This document shows, in pieces, positions 52,419 through 59,726 of a DNA stretch of 64,000 nt. Below the pieces are notes generated by a model that ran no database searches, was not told where the DNA came from, and saw only the letters and a program-made list of their open reading frames with translations. The first letter of the stretch is position 1, and every line of letters begins with the position of its first letter. The position numbers and the translations under genes are program-made. The DNA lies in the NCBI GenBank assembly GCA_902363735.1, contig CABJBA010000001.1:372001-436000 (forward strand), read 5' to 3'. This stretch comes from Clostridiaceae bacterium. GTDB taxonomy: Bacteria; Bacillota; Clostridia; Lachnospirales; Lachnospiraceae.

Positions 52419-54124
52419 AGGCAGCCACCCGGCAGGCGCGCCCCAATCTCATAGACAATATTGACTGTGACAGCATTTCCGGCCTGCCGGTAAAGCTGGG
52501 CATCGCTGATGCCTGCCGCTTTTGCACGTTCAAACAGATAGTCCTCAAAGGCTTGCAGACGCCAGCACTCTCTCGGCGTCAGTCTGCGGATACGGCAACA
52601 TAAAAGAACGCCCATGCTCCCGCCTGTCAGAAGGGTTTGAGAACACTGGCGCCCAACACGCCCCCTGCTTCGCTGGCTGTTGGGGTAGGCCAGATTGATG
52701 CCATCACCGGGATAGGCCATGGTGCAACCGTCTTTTTTATCCTCTCTGATAGGCAGACCGTCTTTCCAGCCCTCACAACAGCATAGCAGGATACCATGCT
52801 GATCCTGCGTTGTCAGCGTAAAGCTGGGTTCTCCCGGCTCTTTGAACCGCCTGCCGTTCTGGCGCTTTTTCATGCGGTCGGGGGTGATGACCGCCATCAC
52901 GCAGTCCGGGTGCCCATGGCATAAAAAAATACCAGAGGTTTCCCCCCGGTGGTTGCCGATACCTGAATACTGTCTTGCCCGGATACACCGGGCGTTTTCC
53001 GTCAGCTCCGCATCCTCATTCATATCAATAAAAGCAGCACAGGTCTGGACTTGTGCAGGAACGGCAACCTTTAATCCCTCTCCCTTATTCGTCGTGAGTG
53101 TTGGCGAAAGGCCGTGCGTGTCGTATACGTTTCCATTCATACCATTGCCGCTCGGATTGGTATTGCCCAAGCAGACGATACCTCCCGCATGACTACTCCG
53201 CCCGGTATCGTGATTGAAGGAGGTGAACGCCTCACAAGGGGGAATTTCTGAAAGCACGGCATTCTGATCCTGATTTCGATTTAGACCACGGGTATCGCTG
53301 GCGGTCAAGGTATGGGCATGGCTGATAGCTCCGGTAATACCCTCCCTTCGGTTGACCGACACAGCATAAAGCCCCGTGCGTCCGGCAAAGCCGCCGCCCT
53401 CTGCCGTCAGGGTGACGGAAACACCGCTTATGTCATAGACCCGTTTTCCTTGGCTTCCACCGATAAGCTGCTTAACAGGCGCTGTGTTTGCTCCGCCGAT
53501 AGGAAATACTTTTCGTCCACGGATTCCTCCAAAATGTCCAACAAGGTACACCCGCTCCCGGTGCTGGGGGACGAAGAAGTCTTTTGAATTGACGGCCTGC
53601 CATTCACAGTCATACCCAGCTTCCCATAATTCAGTGAGAACAGTGGTAAATGCCCCGCCACGCTCGCTTGACAAAAGATGCTTAACGTTCTCAACGATAA
53701 GCTGCTGGGGTCGATCTTCGGGACTCGTGCTTTTGAGCAAGCCAACGACTGTAAAAAACAGTCCGCTTCGGCTTCCTCTAAGCCCTCCCATGCGTCCTGC
53801 GATGGAAATGTCAGTGCAAGGAAATCCAAAAGTCCAGATTTCAGCTTTTGGAATTTCTCCTGCTCGGATTTGTTTAATGTCTTTGGCGTACCATTCGCCT
53901 TTGCAGTTTTTTCCATCACAGTTTTTCCTCACCTCCGGTTTACACATCATAGAAAAATTAGAGCCTGCATCCTCCCGGAAAGGGCAGGGCGCAAGCTCGT
54001 ACATTGCCATATAGCTCTTGTTTGCGTATTTATCAATTTCGACATGACCCACACAGGTATGTCCGCTTCTTTCGAGACCTCTACGGAATCCGCCGATTCC
54101 TGCAAAAAGGTCAAGAAATGTCAA
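52415..54124 (-). CDS. C5-cytosine DNA methyltransferase with several target-recognition-like modules
   Basis: This 569-residue protein carries motif I MTFLDLFAGIGGFRRGLE, the catalytic cysteine motif FGFPCTDISIAG near residue 95, ENV motif LIVENVKHLL and QHRERVYLVGHFGG. The C-terminal motif IX/X region has LTPRECWRLQAFED and YRQAGNAVTVNIVYEIG. Between about residues 230 and 520 lie at least four TLT-containing segments (VTLTAEGGG, HTLTASDTRG, PTLTTNKGEG, FTLTTQDQHG, plus QTLLTGGSMG). TL pairs mark target-recognition cores in multi-specific phage methylases. There is no partner nuclease, so it is orphan. Confidence 0.85.
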   Translation of the reverse strand: MTFLDLFAGIGGFRRGLERSGHTCVGHVEIDKYANKSYMAMYELAPCPFREDAGSNFSMMCKPEVRKNCDGKNCKGEWYAKDIKQIRAGEIPKAEIWTFGFPCTDISIAGRMGGLRGSRSGLFFTVVGLLKSTSPEDRPQQLIVENVKHLLSSERGGAFTTVLTELWEAGYDCEWQAVNSKDFFVPQHRERVYLVGHFGGIRGRKVFPIGGANTAPVKQLIGGSQGKRVYDISGVSVTLTAEGGGFAGRTGLYAVSVNRREGITGAISHAHTLTASDTRGLNRNQDQNAVLSEIPPCEAFTSFNHDTGRSSHAGGIVCLGNTNPSGNGMNGNVYDTHGLSPTLTTNKGEGLKVAVPAQVQTCAAFIDMNEDAELTENARCIRARQYSGIGNHRGETSGIFLCHGHPDCVMAVITPDRMKKRQNGRRFKEPGEPSFTLTTQDQHGILLCCCEGWKDGLPIREDKKDGCTMAYPGDGINLAYPNSQRSRGRVGRQCSQTLLTGGSMGVLLCCRIRRLTPRECWRLQAFEDYLFERAKAAGISDAQLYRQAGNAVTVNIVYEIGARLPGGCL

Positions 54125-54137
54125 GTTGTTTCATCCT

Positions 54138-54461
54138 TTACTTCATACCCCACTCATCTCGCATACGATAGGGGTAAATCTGCTGGTTGCGCCAAAACCG
54201 TATCATATCCCGGATTTGGTCTACCACACTTTGATTGTTCTGGTCTTTCGTACACATCATCACCGAGCCGAAAATGCCGGACAGGGCTGCCACTACGGTC
54301 AATGCCACATTTCCGGCAATCAGCCATAAAAGGGCAGCCACCGCACCGCCGAACAGGGAGCCGATGACGCTTTGCATCAGTTCCCGTTTACCAAAGCCGT
54401 TAAATAGCTCGTTTTCCGCCTTTACACCGGTGGGGATATACAGATTGATTTCGTTGTTCAT
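54138..54461 (-). CDS. PrgI-like (VirB3-type) conjugation membrane protein
   Basis: The protein has 107 residues from the ATG at 54461 (GGAGGCGCAGTAC before it), beginning MNNEINLYIPTGVKAENELFNGF, the form of PrgI/Tcp-type proteins. Two membrane helices follow (MQSVIGSLFGGAVAALLWLIAGNVALT, VVAALSGIFGSVMM), and then a charged tail. In Tn1549-like and pCF10-like systems PrgI sits next to VirB4 and forms part of the inner-membrane channel. Here VirB4 is about 15 kb away, separated by the methyltransferases, the Tad cluster and others. Confidence 0.78.
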   Translation of the reverse strand: MNNEINLYIPTGVKAENELFNGFGKRELMQSVIGSLFGGAVAALLWLIAGNVALTVVAALSGIFGSVMMCTKDQNNQSVVDQIRDMIRFWRNQQIYPYRMRDEWGMK

Positions 54462-54474
54462 GTACTGCGCCTCC

Positions 54475-54687
54475 TTACGCACCATAATAATAGAAAATAA
54501 GCTCCTTGATTTGCCAGATACACTCGGCAATCACATAGAACACTACGGTATTTTTTGCCCGTTTTTTGTACCTCGCCTGTTCTTCCTCGGCACCCTGCAA
54601 CTGTACCATGCAGTAAATAAAGCGAAACACAGCACCAAGGCGAATGAAGGCAATGACCGCCATGGAAATATCGTCAAGAGTTATCAT
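54475..54687 (-). CDS. Small ICE membrane protein
   Basis: This 70-residue protein has two hydrophobic segments (MAVIAFIRLGAVFRFIYCMV, TVVFYVIAECIWQIKELIFYY) and a charged middle (QGAEEEQARYKKRAKN). It is typical of tiny conserved membrane proteins between TrbL/VirB6 and PrgI in clostridial ICEs. Role unknown, presumably a channel accessory. The SD is weak (GGCGGG tight to the ATG). Confidence 0.65.
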   Translation of the reverse strand: MITLDDISMAVIAFIRLGAVFRFIYCMVQLQGAEEEQARYKKRAKNTVVFYVIAECIWQIKELIFYYYGA

Positions 54688-54703
54688 CCCGCCATCACCG
54701 CCT

Positions 54704-55546
54704 TTACTTGATCATGCCCTTTGCCATGCCAACCAGCCTGACAGAGTGATATACATTGTTAATCATACCGACACCGCCGCCAGCGGGAACCATAAACTCA
54801 CTAAGGAAGCGAGGAGTCTTGATGGCAAGCACGATACAGGCAATTCCCCAAAAGATATTCATGTTGATGCCTACGTTCATCATCATGCCGACTCCCAGCT
54901 TGCATAGGCATATCTGTACGACTACGGCAAGGGTGGACTGAAAAAACTTATTGATATAGGTCTTGAACACGCCCTTGTCATTGTCCAGCAGTCCCACGCA
55001 GGCAAGGGGCAGACCAATGCGCAGAATCATGATTTCAAGCCCGCGCATTAAAAACTGGAAATACAGCACAAAGTAGCAGACCACGAAAATCAGACCGAAA
55101 ATCGCCGTTACCAGTCCAAGGGAGCTAAGACCGTTTACCCATGCCTGCCAGTTGTAATTGGTGGCGGCTCCGATGGCGGCCATCAGTTCATCCGTCAGGT
55201 TTTGGGTGATTTCTGCAAGCCAGCCATACATGACCGGAAAGCAGACCGCTACGGCAATAGCCTGAATAAAGCGGATAACGAGGTGGACTGGCTCCACATC
55301 CGGGTCGCCGTCCGTCCACATGACATAGCACTCAAATCCTTTTTTCAGGAACTTTAGGATAATCAGGGACACACCAAAGCCCAGCAGGATGTCAAACAGC
55401 ACAGATACCATACTGCCGCCGCCTGCGGCAATCATATACTGGTCGGCGTTTAAGGTCATGGGAACGAGGTCGGAAAGCATTTCATCTATAAAAGCTACCG
55501 CACCGTTTAACACCGCTACGATGAGCAGTACAAGGATTATCTCCAA
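54704..55546 (-). CDS. VirB6/TrbL-like conjugation membrane protein
   Basis: The protein has 280 residues from the TTG at 55546 (GGAGGTGAAAA upstream); a frame to 55600 has an unlikely start. It is polytopic, with about six to seven helices (IILVLLIVAVLNGAVAFI, VLFDILLGFGVSLIILKF, AIAVAVCFPVMYGWLA, VTAIFGLIFVVCYFVLYFQ, AVVVQICLCKLGVGMM, IACIVLAIKTPRF). It has a glycine-rich end MVPAGGGVGMINN. The layout fits VirB6/TrbL channel proteins. A perfect hairpin directly precedes its SD. Confidence 0.78.
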   Translation of the reverse strand: MEIILVLLIVAVLNGAVAFIDEMLSDLVPMTLNADQYMIAAGGGSMVSVLFDILLGFGVSLIILKFLKKGFECYVMWTDGDPDVEPVHLVIRFIQAIAVAVCFPVMYGWLAEITQNLTDELMAAIGAATNYNWQAWVNGLSSLGLVTAIFGLIFVVCYFVLYFQFLMRGLEIMILRIGLPLACVGLLDNDKGVFKTYINKFFQSTLAVVVQICLCKLGVGMMMNVGINMNIFWGIACIVLAIKTPRFLSEFMVPAGGGVGMINNVYHSVRLVGMAKGMIK

Positions 55547-55563
55547 GTGATTTTCACCTCCTT

Positions 55564-55587
55564 GCCCTGCGGGAGATCCCGCAGGGC
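55564..55587 (-). promoter_or_regulatory. Perfect hairpin before the VirB6-like SD
   Basis: GCCCTGCGGGA and TCCCGCAGGGC form an 11-bp perfect stem with a 2-nt loop, ending 1-2 nt before the AAGGAGG site of the VirB6-like gene. It has no T-run. It could act by RNA processing or by keeping the SD open. Confidence 0.5.
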
Positions 55588-55603
55588 GTTTGCTGCACAT
55601 CGT

Positions 55604-55879
55604 TTATTCTGCTTCATCCGCCTGTTCCGGCTGGTTTTGATAGGCTTCCAGCACCGTTTCTTTGATGATTTGGTGAAGCTCCGGGGTGATAGGAAAGCAG
55701 ATGTCCCGGTATTCCTCATTCTTGGTTTTGCGGCTGGGCATAAATACACCCAGCCCCTTTTCACAGTCCACGATGCGGACCCCGGTAATCAGAAACTCAC
55801 CGTTTAAGCAAACGGTGGAAATGGCCTTGAGCCTGCCCTGGTCGGTCAGGTTGGCAACAATTTTTGCTGTTACGTTCAT
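55604..55879 (-). CDS. spoVG: SpoVG-like protein
   Basis: This 91-residue SpoVG-family protein reads MNVTAKIVANLTDQGRLKAI, then ISTVCLNGEFLITGVRIVDC, FMPSRKTKNEEYRDICFPITPEL and a short acidic end. Such ICE-borne SpoVG copies are common in Bacillota. SpoVG binds nucleic acids and controls capsule, division and virulence genes elsewhere; here it may regulate element genes. The SD GAGGAGGAACC is strong. A terminator-like hairpin lies upstream at 55915-55947. Confidence 0.88.
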   Translation of the reverse strand: MNVTAKIVANLTDQGRLKAISTVCLNGEFLITGVRIVDCEKGLGVFMPSRKTKNEEYRDICFPITPELHQIIKETVLEAYQNQPEQADEAE

Positions 55880-55914
55880 GTTGGTTCCTCCTCAATGTTT
55901 GAATAAAATAGAAT

Positions 55915-55947
55915 GTCCGCCCTTGGCTCTAAGCCGAAGGGACGGAC
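55915..55947 (-). terminator. Terminator between DUF6133-like and SpoVG genes
   Basis: On the minus strand GTCCGTCCCTT and AAGGGCGGAC (with a small CGGC/GCC inner pairing) form a stem followed by ATTCTATTTTATT. It separates the DUF6133-like gene from spoVG. Confidence 0.6.
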
Positions 55948-55958
55948 CGCCTTTTCCT

Positions 55959-56243
55959 TTAGCCCTTGTAGTTGAAAAGGCTCTTGATACGATCGGTCAG
56001 GGTGGGCAAAATCGTATCATTAAAGAGCATATAAAGGCCGGCAAGCAGCAACGCACCAACCACAACAGAAATCAGAATTTTGAGGGCGGTATCCACGAAG
56101 CCTTCCCCGGACTGGCTGGACAGGACAGCGGCAGTACGCTGCCTTGCCTGCGTAAAACGGAGATAGGTGCAGATAGCCTTGTCTTTCAGTCTGCCAGCGG
56201 TGTCCTGTGCTTTGGAAACGATTTTGTTCATAAGATCTTTCAT
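55959..56243 (-). CDS. DUF6133-like protein, possible Flp-type prepilin
   Basis: The protein has 94 residues from the ATG at 56243 (AAGGAGAACAACT upstream), reading MKDLMNKIVSKAQDTAGRLKD and an arginine-rich part (RFTQARQRTAA), then SSQSGEGFVDTALKILISVVV with one hydrophobic helix (ILISVVVGALLLAGLYMLF). DUF6133 proteins are known only from these elements. The GEGFVD before the helix is very like the GEGYLD of the DUF4320-like pseudopilin, so it may be a prepilin with a long leader (inference). Alternatively it is a plain single-pass membrane protein of the channel. Confidence 0.6.
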   Translation of the reverse strand: MKDLMNKIVSKAQDTAGRLKDKAICTYLRFTQARQRTAAVLSSQSGEGFVDTALKILISVVVGALLLAGLYMLFNDTILPTLTDRIKSLFNYKG

Positions 56244-56289
56244 AATAGTTGTTCTCCTTTTCAATAATGGATTTTGGGGGTTAGCAGAA

Positions 56290-56315
56290 AAGCCGCAGGA
56301 ATTTTCCCGCAGCTT
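56290..56315 (-). terminator. Terminator after the VirB2-like gene
   Basis: AAGCTGCGGG and CCTGCGGCTT form an imperfect stem with an AAAATT loop, followed by TTCTGCTAACC, between the VirB2-like stop and the DUF6133-like start. The T-run is short; partial termination is likely. Confidence 0.45.
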
Positions 56316-56333
56316 CACACATGGTTTTGCGGC

Positions 56334-56696
56334 TTACTGGTAGTAGCCGATAATGATGTTTAAGGTGGCGCTGCCCAGTACTGCGCCGATGCAGGATACA
56401 ATGGCAACCACAATGCGGTTGTTCCACTTTTTCTGATCCATCTCGTCTGCCGCACTCCTGCGGATGCAGAAATAGATGATGAGCAGACCTGCCACCACGG
56501 GGGCCAGAATCATCAGCCATGTGGTAGCGTCCTGAATGAGCTTTTCCGTACCCTTGGCAATCTGGCTGTCACCAATCCCGGCGGCATAAGCTACCGTGCT
56601 GTTCTGGAGCATAAGAAAAGCGGTGAGCAACCCTGCGCCCACCGCCTTGATTTTGGTCTTAACCCTTTGGGTCAAGCCTTTAATCGTCATCTTCAT
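56334..56696 (-). CDS. VirB2/TrbC-like pilin protein
   Basis: The protein has 120 residues from the ATG at 56696 (AAAGGAG upstream; an in-frame ATG at 56690 is equal). It has a signal-like segment (AVGAGLLTAFLMLQNSTVAYAAG), then a mature part with two helices (WLMILAPVVAGLLIIYFCI, IVVAIVSCIGAVLGSATLNIII) joined by a charged loop (RRSAADEMDQKKWNNR). That is the shape of VirB2/TrbC pilins. It overlaps the 3' end of VirD4. The number of helices also allows a general channel subunit. Confidence 0.65.
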   Translation of the reverse strand: MKMTIKGLTQRVKTKIKAVGAGLLTAFLMLQNSTVAYAAGIGDSQIAKGTEKLIQDATTWLMILAPVVAGLLIIYFCIRRSAADEMDQKKWNNRIVVAIVSCIGAVLGSATLNIIIGYYQ

Positions 56697-58953
56697 CTTT
56701 ACTTGTTTCTCCTTTCCGAAAGCCTTTTTCTGAAAAAATCGCACCCATCTGAGAAGCAAAAGCTTGTGATTTCTGCTGGGCTTCTTTCATCTGCAAGTCC
56801 TTGGCGTAATACACCCATATGTTCCACAGAGGAATATCGCCTGTCATGTTGGATAAAACCGGTCGGGCTGCTTCTCTCGCTTCCCGAACCAGGCGGTTAT
56901 GCTCCTTGCCTCCCAATCCGCACATCTGATTAAAATACCACTGTGACAGATCGGGGGCGTTCATCATAGCCGGATGGGAACGGCTGATAACGATTTGAGC
57001 CGGTCGCTGGATTCTGCGGATTTCATCTGTGGTCAAAAGCTCCCTTGCTACAAGGCTGATGCTGTGGGAGCTGGACGGGTTGACATACCTCCCGTGCTGG
57101 CTGGAAAGCTGATAGGCGCTGGTGGTGTACTTGCCCAGCTTATCGCACACCTCCTGCAAGGTTTCCTTATCGTCCGCTTGTAGGTATATCCATGTCTGAC
57201 AGTTGGATTTAACGATGGCCGCCGTTTCTTTGTCGTATTTTAGGGAAAGTTGTTCAAAGGATTGCAGATAGAGGTTAAATCTGCACCCGCGTCCGCCCGC
57301 TACGGTCAATTTATTGGGGAAATCACTCAATTTTGTAAAATTTCCGAATTCATCAAGCACAAAGTTGACCCGGCGCTCCAGTCTGCCGCCCCGCTGATCG
57401 GATTGGCGGACCAACAACTCGTAAAGCTGGGATACCATAAGACTGGCAATGGGGTAATAGGTGGTTTTTTCATCCGGTAAAATCATAAACAGAGCCTGCT
57501 TTTTTTGTCCGATCTCCGATATGTTATAGTCGCTCTTATGGGTAACGGAATAAACCGAACGACTGGTAAACAGGCGCAGGGTAGTCAGCGCAGAGGTATC
57601 GAAGCTGCCCTTGGTGCGGCTTGGCGCAACCTCGGCAATGGACATAAGCGCCCGTGCCGGGTGGGTGCTGGGCAGCTTCTTCATGTACTCGCTCATAGGC
57701 GTCTTGCCGCCTACGGACTTGCTCATTTCTGCGATAAACCAGTACACATTGGTCAGGTTCTGATACTCAGGCCGCTTTTTGTTGTCCACTACTACGCAGA
57801 GAATCGCCGCCGCTATGGTGGATTTCTCACCGTTTTCCCAAATCTTCTCGTTAGAAACATCATCTCCCACGAGGATATTGGTAATATCCCACGCATACAT
57901 TTCCGCCTGTTCCAAATCCCCTTTGTTTACCGCGTCGATAACCGGCTGAAGGAGATTGTAACGAGTGCTTTTTTCGGGGTTCTTAAAATCCAGACAGATT
58001 ACCTCATAGCCCAGCTTTTCAAGGAATACCGAGGTGTAATGAAACAGTTCGGCCTTGGGGTCGCTGATTACAAGGCTTTCCCCGGCAAGCCCCAGCAAGC
58101 AGATGGACTGGATGACAAGGCACCGGGTCTTGCCGGAACGGGTAGCGCCGATGGTCAGGGTATGGGTATCATCGGGAATGTAGTAAAGCCGTTCGGACGG
58201 CTCCCCAAGCTCTTTCGCTCTGATTTTCTCCGTGCCTACCACGATGCCGCCCTCATCAAACAGCTTGTAGGGGTCTACTTTCTCTTTCTCCGGTTTATCC
58301 TGTGGGATAGCCGGGGTATCCGGTGGCTGTTCCTTGGTTAAATGCGCAGCCGCAAGGTTATAATCCACCGTTTCAAAGTCCTCGTCCTGTATCATGTCCC
58401 CCTTTTCTTCCTTTGGATTTATAGGAACAGGCAGTGCGGCGGGTTCGTCCTGTGCCGCCGTACCTTGCCCGGTTTCCACTTGCTCTAAAAGCATACCTTC
58501 ATTTTCGCTTTTCTTCACAAAGGGCAGATCATCAAAGCCGGTGTCCAGCAGCTCGCGAATGATGGGATTTGCGGGATGGATGATCTGTGTTCCAAACACC
58601 TTGCCTTTTTCTTCTTCCCGCAGCCACCGGGCTGAGCCGTGCTGATACTGTCCTACCGGGGCAGGCGTAAAAATGTCCTCGGCTACCCGCACAAGCTCAC
58701 TTTGGTAAGGACGGTTATTCTGCACCCAGAACAGGACACAACATAGGCACAGAAATCCCTCAAAGGATAAGAACAACAAAAGCTGCTGGCGCTGGGTGAA
58801 CAGCCCTGCAATACAATCCCATAACGGGAGTAAAGTCAAGGTACGGATCCGATGCGACAGCAGCCCATGCAGAGCTGCAGTAAAGAACAGGTTGAAAATT
58901 GTGCCAAAGCCGATGATGATAGAGCCTAAAATGAGCTTTTCCTTTTTTTTCAT
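56680..58953 (-). CDS. virD4: VirD4/TraG coupling protein
   Basis: The protein has 757 residues from the ATG at 58953 (GGGGGAG 8 nt upstream). Two membrane helices lie at about 8-30 and 58-78. The Walker A motif IGATRSGKTRCLV is near residue 270 and Walker B NFVLDEFGNFTKL near 510. It also has ISDPKAELFHYTSVFLEKL and HPARALMSIAEVAPSRTKGS. It brings the relaxase-DNA complex to the channel. Between the helices and Walker A is a long low-complexity linker (PAALPVPINPKEEKGDMIQDE), longer than in many homologues. The end overlaps the VirB2-like start. Confidence 0.93.
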   Translation of the reverse strand: MKKKEKLILGSIIIGFGTIFNLFFTAALHGLLSHRIRTLTLLPLWDCIAGLFTQRQQLLLFLSFEGFLCLCCVLFWVQNNRPYQSELVRVAEDIFTPAPVGQYQHGSARWLREEEKGKVFGTQIIHPANPIIRELLDTGFDDLPFVKKSENEGMLLEQVETGQGTAAQDEPAALPVPINPKEEKGDMIQDEDFETVDYNLAAAHLTKEQPPDTPAIPQDKPEKEKVDPYKLFDEGGIVVGTEKIRAKELGEPSERLYYIPDDTHTLTIGATRSGKTRCLVIQSICLLGLAGESLVISDPKAELFHYTSVFLEKLGYEVICLDFKNPEKSTRYNLLQPVIDAVNKGDLEQAEMYAWDITNILVGDDVSNEKIWENGEKSTIAAAILCVVVDNKKRPEYQNLTNVYWFIAEMSKSVGGKTPMSEYMKKLPSTHPARALMSIAEVAPSRTKGSFDTSALTTLRLFTSRSVYSVTHKSDYNISEIGQKKQALFMILPDEKTTYYPIASLMVSQLYELLVRQSDQRGGRLERRVNFVLDEFGNFTKLSDFPNKLTVAGGRGCRFNLYLQSFEQLSLKYDKETAAIVKSNCQTWIYLQADDKETLQEVCDKLGKYTTSAYQLSSQHGRYVNPSSSHSISLVARELLTTDEIRRIQRPAQIVISRSHPAMMNAPDLSQWYFNQMCGLGGKEHNRLVREAREAARPVLSNMTGDIPLWNIWVYYAKDLQMKEAQQKSQAFASQMGAIFSEKGFRKGETSKDEDDD

Positions 58954-59633
58954 CGGCAAAGCTCCCCCTCCGGCTCTGCTGCTGGCTGTAAAGCAGTATC
59001 AAATTCTGGATAAGCCTGCCTGATACAGTTCAGCGTTTCAGGCGTAGGAGCGCCCCAAACATCGCCGCGTCCAACCGCCATACGATCCCCATCCACGGGA
59101 TGTGTTAGATGGATGGTATCGCTATGGACATAATCCGGGCGGCAGCCGGGGCCATGGGTAACAGTCCATATCTGGTTGCGGGATGTCCGATACTCCGGTT
59201 TTAGATGTTCATGTCGAAGTACCACAAACTGCCCCTCGTAGCTTTCCTGCCTGCTTTCAGGGGTACAGTCAAGCGAGGTCAAAAGCCTGTTTTCATCGGC
59301 ACTGATTGGATAATACACCGGGTCATGGGGATGGGTTATATAAAATGTCGGTATCTTGTGATCCTGAGCAAATTCAACCTCTCCCTGCATCCCTTCGCTG
59401 TATTGGGTGCCCATGACCCAAAGTTCATCGACCTTTTCCAGCAGGGCAAGGCCAAGCTGCAAGCCTTTTTCACGCTGCTTGGAAATGGTATCGTTGCACC
59501 ATTGGCTGAAAATGATGTGAGGGGCAAGGGGAAGGACACCCTGCTCCCCGGCAAGGCTGCAATACTCCACAGCATTTTTAATATTGGTGTTATAGTCCCC
59601 ACGCAGGGGACTTGCGATATACACCATGTTCAA
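58950..59633 (-). CDS. DUF4406/DUF7768-like (nucleoside 2-deoxyribosyltransferase fold) protein
   Basis: The protein has 227 residues from the TTG at 59633 (GGAGG 8 nt upstream; GTG 59642 and ATG 59627 are alternatives). MVYIASPLRGDYNTNIKNAVEYC, then LPLAPHIIFSQWCND, KVDELWVMGTQYSEGMQGEVEFAQ and IPTFYI match the DUF4406/DUF7768 group related to nucleoside 2-deoxyribosyltransferases. Conserved residues of that fold (SPLRG, E in SEGMQGEVEFA) are present. The C-terminal 100 residues are extra. It overlaps VirD4. A nucleotide-metabolic or signalling role in ICEs is unproven. Confidence 0.7.
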   Translation of the reverse strand: MNMVYIASPLRGDYNTNIKNAVEYCSLAGEQGVLPLAPHIIFSQWCNDTISKQREKGLQLGLALLEKVDELWVMGTQYSEGMQGEVEFAQDHKIPTFYITHPHDPVYYPISADENRLLTSLDCTPESRQESYEGQFVVLRHEHLKPEYRTSRNQIWTVTHGPGCRPDYVHSDTIHLTHPVDGDRMAVGRGDVWGAPTPETLNCIRQAYPEFDTALQPAAEPEGELCR

Positions 59634-59650
59634 GTTGTTCACCTCCTGAA

Positions 59651-59694
59651 AAACAAAAAATGTCCCCCTGCACCATCAAATGCGGCGCAGGGGG
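59651..59694 (-). terminator. Attenuator upstream of the DUF4406-like gene
   Basis: CCCCCTGC and GCAGGGGG pair (8 bp), and a T-rich run (ACATTTTTTGTTTTT) follows on the minus strand. It lies between the 59727 gene and the DUF4406-like gene and would attenuate the conjugation operon. Confidence 0.75.
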
Positions 59695-59726
59695 GCGGTT
59701 GCTGTTATTCTGTTTACATTTCCAAT

